64,000 bases of DNA from Lineus longissimus (Eukaryota > Nemertea > Pilidiophora > Heteronemertea > Lineidae). Location: the NCBI RefSeq assembly GCF_910592395.1, contig NC_088315.1:13685808-13749807 (forward strand), in the 5' to 3' direction. This document shows positions 55,175 through 64,000 of the stretch, one piece after another (positions within the stretch are counted from its first letter, which is position 1; each line of letters opens with the position of its first letter). The translations under genes and the position numbers were made by a program. The notes beneath the pieces were generated by a model that made no database searches, was not told the DNA's origin, and saw only the letters and a program-made list of their open reading frames with translations.

Positions 55175-56005
55175 ATGTATAGTTATGCGCAGCTTTATGT
55201 AGTGACTGTTAAGGAAATCTTAAGCATGTTTAATGTGGTAGATTTGCGTGTCTGGACAAAATATCCGTACAGATATACTGACCAATTGGTATTGGCGTAG
55301 GGAACAAAAAACAGCAATGCAGGACGCATGAAATGTTAAGCACGCACTTACAGTATCCATGTGGTATTGTATGCCGAATTTCATTGTTATTTTTTTGTCA
55401 GCAGCCTGAGTTATAAACATGACGTTTTTATGGCCACCCATTATGTCAGATTATTCAGAAGAAGAAAAAAACATGGCCTGTCTTTAAAGTTGCATTACTC
55501 TCGACTCACCGATTTAAGACCGGATAAACCCCCAGTTTATTATGATATGTATTGAACAGGCCAAGGTCACTGCTCACTGATTGGGTTAAACTTGTCTATC
55601 TTCTTCTTAATTTATTATTATTATTATTTTATTATTGACAGTAATTGGCATCGGGAATGAACTGATCACTTCTGAAAGATCTGGATCTGGTTTACGGTGT
55701 AAACGTACTCTGCGCAAGCAAAGTCAGTCTCGTTTTGAATTCAGCGCTTGGGTTGGTGCAAAACATGGCAGCAGTCAAAACGCACATTATTCGCTATTAG
55801 ATTTGAGATGTTTCAGAATAGAAATTGATACCTCACTGTCGGTATTGATGGCTCCGCATCACTAATTGACCAATCAGAGTAGATCGCATAGGAAAGTAGT
55901 ACTTTAAGAAATCAATGCGTGGTCTCACTGTCTAGTTGGGGTGCTATCTGTGCAATCAGAATATAGTATGAGTTTGGTATTTTCCCTACTGTTTGACTGA
56001 AAGCG

Positions 56006-56398
56006 ATGATTATTCCTATTTCCAAGAACGCCAGCTTGGATCCGTGTGTGCCTCTAAACTATAGAGGAATCAGTCTTTTATCATCTGTCTACAAGGCTTT
56101 CACTTCAGTGCTAAATAGACGTATTGTAGAATATATGGAATTTCTTGATCTGTATAACGACGAACAAAATGGTTTCCGGAAAAAGAGGTCGTGTAGCGAT
56201 CACATCTTCACGGTATCGTCACTTGTGAAAAATAGATTAGAACAGGGTCAATCAACATTTGCATGCTTTATTGATATGCAAAAAGCATTTGATTGGGTTG
56301 ACCGAGATCTGCTATTGTTTAAGTTGCTTCACTATAACATTGATGGAAAATTTTCCGGGTCATCAGCAACTTATTCCAAGGTACTCTCTCTAGTGTGA
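56006..56398 (+). pseudogene. LINE reverse transcriptase, N-terminal part of palm
   Basis: IPISKNASLDPCVPLNYRGI, SLLSSVYKAFTSVLNRRI and DEQNGFRKKRSCSDHIF are the fingers motifs of non-LTR reverse transcriptases. CFIDMQKAFDWVDRD is motif A with the first catalytic aspartate. A single missing T in the run near 56350 shifts the frame; the correct frame continues as the next entry without other loss. The endonuclease domain is absent, so the copy was truncated at insertion. Confidence 0.85.
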
Positions 56399-57765
56399 AG
56401 CTCAACAACTGGAACACAGAATGGTTTGGTACAACGACCGGTGTAAGGCAAGGGGACGTTCTGTCCCCGACACTGTTTAATGTTTTTCTAAATTACTTGG
56501 TAGACGAGCTTTACCTCCTTGGCAAAGGTCTTGTTATTGACGGAAAACACATTTGCTGTCTTCTCTATGCGGATGATATTATTATTCTACGTGAAAATGA
56601 GGAAAACCTGCAGCATATTTTGTCGCATCTTGGAAAATGGTGTACAAAATGGAGGCTGAAGGTTAATTGTGATAAGACCAAGGTGATACACTTCAGGAAG
56701 AAACGAAGAAAACAAACTACTGCTCAATTCCATTTGAATGAGGACCCTATTCAAGTGGTCAGCAAGTATAAATACCTCGGAGTGATTTTTGACGAGTTTT
56801 TAGACATGAGCATTAATGCAGAGACTTTAGGGCAAAGTGGAGGTAGAGCCCTTGGAGTGTCATTCACAAGTTCAGAGAGTTCAGAGATATTGGCTACAGT
56901 ACATACACTAAGCTCTTTGAGTCCGGGGGTGGCACCGATTCTCGATTATGGATCTGAAGTTTGGGGGTACGGTGCATTTGACAAAATTGAGGCAGTACAA
57001 AACCGGGCCATTCGGTACTTTCTTGGGCTGCCACCCCGGGCACCTATTGTTGGATACCAGGGAGATTTCGGATGGTTGCCAGCCCGGTATAGGAGATGGG
57101 TTAACATTGTTCGGTATTGGAATCGGTTATGTAATCTAAACAGAAACGGAATTCTAAAGCATGTTTTTTTGTATGACCTGCGACGGAGCCGCATGAATAA
57201 TAACTGGTGCTCGAATGTCCGTTCTATCCTTCAACACGTTGGGAGGGCTGACCTGATGGATGGGGCCAACCCCGGGGCCTGCAACCTTGAGGCTGTACGG
57301 GGAGAGATTTGGCGGGTTTGCTCCAATTCTTGGACGCATATGATTGCCTTAAAGCCTAAGCTCAGGACGTATGTTAAGTTTAAGAAAACATACCAAGTTG
57401 AGAATTACGTTACATGTTTTCTTTCACGGAACCAGCGTTCATTATATGCACAATTCCGTTGCGGCGTACTACCACTAGAAATAGAAACAGGTCGTTTCAC
57501 TGGCACGCCACCTGAACTCCGCACTTGTAAACTCTGTAATTTAAATGTCTGTGAAGACGAAATGCGCTTTTTATGTCATTGTCCACGTTACAACGCATCA
57601 CGTCAAGCTTTTTATAACTCTGTTATAAACATTCACCCTCATTTTGTTAATCTTAGTACAGAAGATAAGTTTATTTACTGTTGCACGTATAGCCATACCC
57701 TTACTTCTAAGTTTATTTCCGTGGCGTGGAGGACTCGTTATAACACTTTGTTTTACACGCGTTGA
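56395..57765 (+). pseudogene. LINE reverse transcriptase C-terminal part (Jockey/CR1-like superfamily)
   Basis: An intact 456-codon frame. Its start is motif-rich: GVRQGDVLSPTLFNVFLNYL (motif B), then CLLYADDIIILRENEEN (motif C with the catalytic YADD), the primer-grip region KWRLKVNCDKTKVIHFRKK, and YKYLGVIFDE. The thumb and connection follow (DYGSEVWGYGAFDKIEAVQN). The last 90 residues hold the zinc-knuckle-like CKLCNLNVCEDEMRFLCHC that ends many LINE proteins. Only one upstream frameshift separates this from a continuous palm, so it is the least decayed coding sequence in the window. It is inactive because it is truncated and shifted. Clade within the superfamily not resolved. Confidence 0.9.
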
Positions 57766-57811
57766 CCTTTATTTGAGATAGTTAACGTATAAATCTATGT
57801 ATTCTTCATCC

Positions 57812-57942
57812 CATTACACTGCGGGATCCCTTTTGTCCCACCCCTACTGCACCAGTCTAGGAAAAACTATATCAGGCCATGGCTCACCCACCCTGTGCAG
57901 TAGGGGGGGGGGGGGGGGCAGAAGGGGTGCTGCAGCGTAATG
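57812..57942 (+). repeat. Long imperfect hairpin in the LINE 3' untranslated region
   Basis: The arms CATTACACTGCGGGATCCCT...CCCTACTGCACCAG (57812 on) and, reversed, CATTACGCTGCAGCACCCCT...CCCTACTGCACAGG (57942 back) pair over about 45 bp. One arm includes the 16-G run at 57903-57918. Confidence 0.65.
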
Positions 57943-58418
57943 ACGTTAATTAAATTGTAATCGAAGTGACTGATAAGCCCAGGAGGGCTGGGTGTAACAA
58001 ATTATTTTGTATATGTATATATGTTATATTTGTTATGTAAACACTGGTCACTATAATAAATAAATAAACAACAACAAACAAGTATCTCTGATATCATGAA
58101 TTAAAGTTGTTTCTGGTGAACATTCTAATGAGCTTTGTGCCTCATTTGTTAACGGCTTGGATTTGGGGATCCAATTAATCCGCTGAGCCGTGAAACGTGT
58201 TGGACGCGTGAAATTAAGACAAAAACGACCCCAAAAACTTCAGACCCCCAAACCCTGAAGTTATCATGGTCATGACCTGTCAAAAATTCTATGGATTTAT
58301 GCCCTGGGTAAGGTCTTTCTGCCCTGCAACTAATAGGTTCGAGTGAGATATTGTGAAAAAGTTATGGCAGTTGATGTCTAAAGGAAAATGGCTTAAAATC
58401 TATTAGTGGTGTGTAGCC

Positions 58419-60245
58419 TGATTGTCTCACCAAAACCGCTCGGGTAGAGCTTAAATGTTCAATTCCTTACACCACCAGACTCCTATTAGTGGTTATGGTG
58501 TGGTCGATCGACTTCCCTATCCGTTATCCTAGGTCTATGTTCAACGAATCATAATAATATAAATCGCATTGATGATTAACTGAAATCCTTATTGGCCTGA
58601 TATTGCGGACTACTATGACATTGATGCAGAGACGAATGGCATTACCATTGCGATTGAACAATGTTGAATAGCATCGAACGAAGATGCGTATCTTGGATCA
58701 GAAACGGATTTAGAACAGTAAGTCTAGAGTATTTACATTTAGGACGCACGGAATGTTTCCAAAGTTTGTACAGGTCTTGGATAAAGTGTTTTCCACATAT
58801 CGAATACTGCAGCGTGGATATTATGGGACTAATCAAACAGCAACGGCATTCATAAGATATTACTATTTTCTTTCCACTGTACCGCTCATTTTGAAATTAA
58901 AAAAAGCTTCGTGACCAAAATCATAACAGCAAATATCGATATTTAGCTTTTAGAATAACACTCCACCACTGTTTGCTTGTTTTATGGCAGATTAGGTGAG
59001 TACCGGTTCCTGATACATGACTTTGTGCCATTATGTGACGTCATCAATATGACTAAGAACTTATAGGTTTTACACTGACGCCATGACTCATGCGCAATCT
59101 CAATTACGTTTGACGCAAGTTTCCACATCGTCTTGTGAAACATTCATGGCAACAATTCTGAAATCAGCAATATGTGTTTCTACTAATTTGTCTGAGATTT
59201 GCACACGTTTTAGATACTCTAGATTCGGAGTTCTATATCACTGGTTGGGACCGCCTACATGATAAGTATGCATGGTCAAGTTCGGGGCAGTTCAGTGTGA
59301 CTGGCTGGCACAGAAAGAAAGGGGACGTACTTTGAAGGGTAGACCACTATTGACCCAATCTGTCAATTATGAACCTACCTACATCGTTATCGCCCAATTA
59401 ATAGTCATAGCAATTAACACAATGCCAGCATAACTCTCAGCTCTCTGTTGATATTGAATAGAATGGATAAATCCTCTGTATCATCTAGCTGATGGGCTTG
59501 GCCTATGCCTAATATGGGTCGGTTCGTACCCAGTGATGTTAGAAATCCGAATCTAGAGTATTTTCTTCGCGTCTCCTAGATATACAACTTTTAAATACTT
59601 TTTTTCTGAATAGCCGTATACTAGCATATGATAATTTGCTTTAATTATCGATTCGGCCATTGATACCACGTCCTAGCAATCATTTAATAGAAGTTTATTA
59701 TTATTTGACTGGCAGCTATTCCAGCTTGTTTATCGGTAAACAACAAGCTGGGCAGCCATTAGCTGCCGTGTAGTTTTGACTATGAGCTGATTTTGATATG
59801 ATATCAAATCGAATATTCTAAACACATCATCCTAGATGGGAACGCCTGTACGTAGTCCGAAACTGTAACATATTAAGACGAATTCGCAATACTGTTGATA
59901 CCCGTAAGTCGACAGGTATCTTAATGTCAAAACACCAAAGTGAGAGACGACTGAAAATAAAATCACTACGTCAAATCGACAAACATGGGCTCGTCATTGC
60001 ATACTGGTCTAGCGTTCTATCAACAGATAGAGGAATTTAAACGTTCGTAACTTGGTCATCCTCCGACCATTCGTAACGAATGAAGCCTTGCCAAAGTTCA
60101 TTTATTGATAGTCGTTTTGTAGACAAATAGTCATCATTGCGACACCTGCTGGATCAGCGTGGAGTTTATTCTACTTAGTTGCGATTCTTGGTTTGTCGGA
60201 AATTCCATTGTCACGTTCTAAATTTATCTAAGAACGCATTGCCCA
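58419..60245. other. Non-coding stretch, nothing recognised except a small hairpin
   Basis: CCAGCTTGTT/AACAAGCTGG forms a 10-bp stem at about 59722-59753. No gene or element ends recognised. Confidence 0.3.
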
Positions 60246-60864
60246 TTGGCTCGCCGTAGGGGAGTCTACACAATACCGCTGTGTCCGTCATCCGTCGTCG
60301 TCGCCTTCGCGTCCGTATCCTGAACAGTGGCACGTTTCTTTACCGCTGGAGCTATGAACTTGAAACTTTGTACATTGGAACTAAAACAGGTAAAAAGTGC
60401 AATATCTCGCTAAATAGTGTCTTGTTTTCGATGATATTTTTTATGGCAGGTACTCCGAGCAAGGATACATCACATATCCTACCGGTTTTTGATCTGATTT
60501 GAGGTCGATCAAATGTCGTAAATTTGCCGTTAGAGTGTAACTATGGAACGTTTCTTAACCGCTCAAGCTATGAACTTGAAATTTCGTACACATTATTACT
60601 TCTGACACTGAATTTTGGTCCGATCTGATTCTCGACTTGGCCAGCAGGAGGCAAAAGCTAAAAAAGGTAAAAGGTGTTATATCTCACTTATAAGTGACTT
60701 GTTTTCGATGATATTTCTATGGTAGGTACTCCAAGCAAGGATACATCTCATGTCATACAGACTTCGATTTGACCTATATACTATACATGTAGTATGTTTC
60801 TTAACCAGGATAAATTCCTAAACACCAATTATCTATACGGTGAGCACAATGGCTCCTGGCCGTT
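60246..60864 (-). repeat. Composite tandem-repeat element, copy D (short, both ends present)
   Basis: In reverse orientation it has both family ends: TTGGCTCGCCGTAGGGGAGT at 60246 and AGCACAATGGCTCCTGGCCG at 60843-60862. The microsatellite is short (CCGTCATCCGTCGTCGTCGC near 60285). Only about one and a half monomers of the 302-bp unit remain, so copy number varies between elements while the ends do not. Confidence 0.85.
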
Positions 60865-63038
60865 ACATTTTTTTAACTGAATTGAAGTACCGATTTAGTC
60901 AATTTGACTTGATATTTTAATGTTGATATAATCCAAATAGATACAAAGGTAAAACATTGGCGCAAGCAGATCTATTTCGGAAGACGAAACATTTCAGACA
61001 CTTTGGTCTCGACGACGTCAATACTTTGGGTTGGCAGCTCAGGGTAAAAATACCTGCTGAAGTAGTTATAGAAAAAATGAGCGATCACAATCTAAAAGCA
61101 CTTGGTCTCTGCAGCTATTATACCTGAACAGACATAGAACAATAGGGTGTTAATACTTGTTTGCCTGGGTGAAAAACAATTTACTTTCACAACTCTCTAT
61201 TTTTTATCCATGGCGGACGATCGCTGATGACATTTTTCAAACTGCTAATTGAAGCAATAACTGCACCGATTATTTGATTCCTCTTATGCACGATGTCATC
61301 AACATTAAGTATAGAGAAATTACATATCAATATTGGTGATATAGTCGTGCACATTTCTGACGGGGGGGGGGGGGGTCGGGTTTCTATTGTATTCCTTATT
61401 CTGTGTTGCGTTCACACACACACAAATCGTTTTGAGGCGAATTTTTGATGTTATCATAATTATTCATATACATGTAAGATGCTGGTCCAACCAACAGGCC
61501 GAATACAATATTTAGTTAATAATCACTGATGATTTCAGGGTGAGTAATGGTGAACAAAAAGCCTACAGTGTTCTTTGCTGTTCCGATCTTTCCGAACAAA
61601 AAGCATGGTGTTGTTGGTAGGTGTTAGAGAGTCTGCCGCAAAATGTGGCTGCATAAACACTTTCGTATTTCCGTCGAATCACGTGGCGAGTTATGTTCAT
61701 GGCGTGTCTGTCGCCTTAAATATAAATGATACCTATAGATACTAACAACAAATGACCGATTCGTCAGACTCATCAGCACTATTAGGCATATATGTTAACG
61801 AAATGATGAATAGAAGTGTCTCATGGATTTTGCTATAAATGGAACTACTGTATGAGCAGGGTTATAACAGCAGAAGATAATTTGTCTGTGCATGCATGAC
61901 GTGAAGCAACATAAATTTGACAGCTGTGTAATTTTGAGGTTATTTGACTCCCGTTGGTTATTAGTCAGTTTTTACGAAGTATGCCGCTGCTCATTGCTAT
62001 GACTGTGATGCTCACCAAAAATTAGTGGTGCTTATCAAAGGCAGTGGAAAACGACGATCGAGGCAGCTCAAAGCGAGTTCGCTGTTAAGGTTTTTGTGTG
62101 CATGACTACAAACAAGAAAGAACTGTTGGAGATGAACGTTCAGTTTGTGTTTATGAAGACATTATTTTTAACTTCGTGGCAACTACTAACACCATGAACA
62201 CGGTAAAAAAATGGAAAACGAAAATGAATTGAGGCATGTGCTCATTAATATAACATCGATTTTCGCAGTAGCAACAATAATCATGTTTGCCGTCGAACGT
62301 TACAGTATCCAATAACCATTAGATTTTCACCGATGGAGAGTGAATATGTTAAAAACGACATGAGTTCAAAAAATCTAAAATATGAAGAGTACTATAAAAC
62401 GAGTGGGATCTATGAAGGAAAATATTGGTGGTGTCATTTGGAAGAAACGTAGTGTAAACTTTGGCGCACCGTGATGGTCCCGTGATGGCTACTGAAAATT
62501 GTTTCAGCTGGAGGTATGATATCTGGTTATTGTGATGCAGGCTGAGTAAGTCTACATGAACGTTAAGCCTGTTGTGAGATTAGAATTTGATTTCTCGCTC
62601 CTTTCCTGTAGTTTGTATTGGTGTAGGTATGGAGCCGTTCTTCTTCGTATTTTACCATTGTTGGAATGATCGACGATATTATAAGTGGTTAAAATTTGCA
62701 ATTTGATTAAACTTTAGTATGTTTATAATGCTAAATGGTATGATAGCTCGCTAGCAAAAGCGGGTGTTGCCTGAAACTCTAAGGAAAGATTATTCATTTA
62801 AATCCATATACAGTCATCGTCTACAAAATGTTTTGCAGATTTTTATGGTATCAACCGTGGAGCAAGAGGAGGTCATCTAGCCGAGAAAAAATGCTACTGG
62901 CCATGGGTTCGGCAAATTCACGAATAGGCCAAAACATGATCAAATAAAATTCTACAGTAGTGAATGCGTTTTGATGCTCCTTCATTGCCTCAAAGATGGC
63001 CTTGGGTAGGATGATAGCAACCTGCATTCACCCATATG
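60865..63038. other. Non-coding stretch with a poly(G)
   Basis: A 14-G run lies at 61362-61375 and a short ACAC run at 61414-61424. No gene or element ends recognised. Confidence 0.3.
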
Positions 63039-63039
63039 A

Positions 63040-63440
63040 TATTCATTTGATATGAATTGCTTCTTTTATTGTGGTTTCGAAATCATTTCTCCCAGAGTCT
63101 AGTATGGAAAAGCAATCCAAAACAAACTCTAAGCATTCTGAAAGCGACTGTGAGGTTTGGTAACAGGAGCAAGTCCCAAGATGTTGTTTGATTGCAGAAG
63201 TCGAAGCGGTGCAATGTTCCTTCGTCCTGATAGCCAAAAGACACTTGGCTATCAGGTCGAAGGAACATTCCATCACTTCTACTTCTAAACATGTACTATG
63301 TGTGAGTCTAATGGTTACGTGTATATATACATGTATATATGAGAATAATGGAAAATGTAGACAAAATTCATTTCTAATCCATATGTCCATGAATCCGAAA
63401 ACGTTTGCGGCAGACCCATAGTAATTCTAGTTTCCGGTAT
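63040..63440 (-). pseudogene. Penelope-like remnant and associated dispersed repeat
   Basis: Minus-strand frame SAIKQHLGTCSCYQTSQSLS, ECLEFVLDCFSILDSGRNDF and ETTIKEAIHIK (about 63200-63045) matches the GIY-YIG tail at 38877-39060 with frames intact here. Upstream on the same strand (63290-63440) lies the repeat also inserted at 21030-21160. Between them sits a palindrome (63213-63269). The stretch looks like one truncated Penelope-like copy with a rearranged 5' part. Alternatively it is two fragments brought together. Confidence 0.6.
63213..63269. repeat. Near-perfect palindrome, 25-bp arms, 7-bp loop
   Basis: AATGTTCCTTCG-T-CCTGATAGCCAA and its reverse complement AATGTTCCTTCG-A-CCTGATAGCCAA differ at one position. 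The loop is AAGACAC. The match continues weakly outside (AGAAGT on both sides). Confidence 0.9.
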
Positions 63441-64000
63441 TTTTTGGAGGTAGCTATAGCAAATGAGAAGGAAGGGTCAGGGTTGGGGTTAGCTATAGCA
63501 AAAAAGACTGGAAAACGCTGCGTTGTGCTCAACTGCCTATCATCGTGCGGTGAATAAATTAACGATCCCACCAAATATGAACGGATGCAAGCGCAAGGCA
63601 GTGTTTTCTTTGAAGGCGATATGCTTAACATGTCATATCCGGTACGCGCGAGACTATACTCAAAACGTATCGCCGCAACTTCCGAGCCAACTTCTTAAGT
63701 GTCGTATGGACTGGCTAAATCATGTCAGAAGGACGGGATTTGGGGGGGGGGGGGGGGGCTCCCCATGGTCAACAGTTGTGTGAATTCACTAGAGCTTGCA
63801 CCTTACATATCACACCTAGGTGTTTGAGCACTCTGGGTGTTTGCATCACATTTCATTAACCCCATTCAACTAAAACCTTTGATCTTTAATGACATATTTT
63901 GGTAAGCCCTATTATTTTTCACAGATTTTCTGGAAATCTGACCTTTTGGACAAAGTCGCACAATGTCGGAGAAATCAGGAAAAAGTTAGCGAAACCGTTA
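63441..64000. other. Non-coding stretch with a 17-bp poly(G)
   Basis: G run at 63742-63758. The phrase AGCTATAGCAAA occurs twice (63453, 63491). No gene recognised. Confidence 0.35.

Larger units (their letters stand above)
55970..58080 (+). mobile_element. Young 5'-truncated LINE inserted into family X copy 2
   Basis: AGTAT occurs at 55965-55969 and 58081-58085, flanking the element. Copy 1 of family X shows the empty site (near 47040-47050). The element holds two reverse-transcriptase reading frames and a 3' untranslated region with a large hairpin and a 16-G run. It ends in AATAAATAAATAAACAACAA plus CAAACA. Confidence 0.85.
55850..58418 (-). mobile_element. Inverted-repeat element family X, copy 2, split by a LINE
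   Basis: Reverse-orientation homologue of 45354-47160. It starts GGCTCCGCATCACTAATTG and ends GGTGTGTAGCC. The four bases TGAT flank both ends (left ...TATTGAT, right TGATTGTC), a possible target duplication that copy 1 does not confirm. Its interior is interrupted at 55970-58080. Confidence 0.72.

Overview
This window looks like AT-rich (roughly 60% A+T by eye) intergenic or intronic DNA from an animal, most likely a marine invertebrate (deuterostome or lophotrochozoan). The reasons are the spliced, AATAAA-terminated gene structures, the mix of transposons (PIF/Harbinger, pogo/Tigger-like, Mutator-like and mariner miniatures, Jockey-superfamily and L2/CR1-type LINEs, Penelope-like fragments, tRNA-derived SINEs) and composite tandem-repeat elements ending in GAC-rich microsatellites. 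No bacterial gene organisation is present. I could not name the species, and no complete host protein-coding gene was found.

Layout. 1-1.5 kb: a Mutator-like non-autonomous element interrupts a Harbinger transposase (HARBI1-like) reading frame. 4.7-5.7 kb: a minus-strand LINE remnant. 7.5-8.1 kb: a truncated copy of the composite tandem-repeat element (copy A). 9.2-11.0 kb: a pogo-like transposon with terminal inverted repeats, an intron, a poly(A) signal and a deleted catalytic core. 12.9-14.8 and 24.65-25.67 kb: an inverted pair of a zinc-finger-like pseudogene repeat with a 47-48 bp intron; the left intron carries a 450 bp transposon. 15.0-21.3 kb: one LINE open reading frame 2 split by at least four later insertions, two of them full composite elements (copies B and C). 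27.1-27.6 kb: a LINE 3' end. 28.35-28.45 kb: the best host-gene candidate, a minus-strand exon encoding a signal peptide.

30-43 kb: a 30-bp minisatellite, a second composite element with 145-bp monomers, a CRE/E-box promoter-like site before an acidic ORF, a Penelope-like GIY-YIG tail followed by a hammerhead-like motif, a mariner miniature, SINEs and a 723-bp Mutator-like element with a perfect 9-bp target duplication. 44-47.2 kb: a foldback element, the intact second copy of the first Mutator-like element (1,054 bp, perfect 9-bp target duplication), and a ~0.6-kb inverted-repeat element loaded with a ~1.2-kb insert made largely of 106-bp tandem repeats. 50-52 kb: an L2/CR1 3' end, a LINE tail, and an element carrying a Myb/SANT-like ORF. 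55.85-58.4 kb: an inverted second copy of the 45.35-47.16 kb element, split by a young 2.1-kb LINE whose empty site can be read from the other copy. 60.2-60.9 kb: composite copy D. 63.0-63.4 kb: a Penelope-like remnant with a near-perfect 25-bp-arm palindrome.

The window is therefore a nested record of transposition. Several insertions have an empty site visible in a second copy, so relative ages can be ordered. The most interesting signals are the composite tandem-repeat element family with defined ends, the Mutator-like families, the hammerhead-like motif beside Penelope coding sequence, and the zinc-finger-derived intron-bearing repeat.
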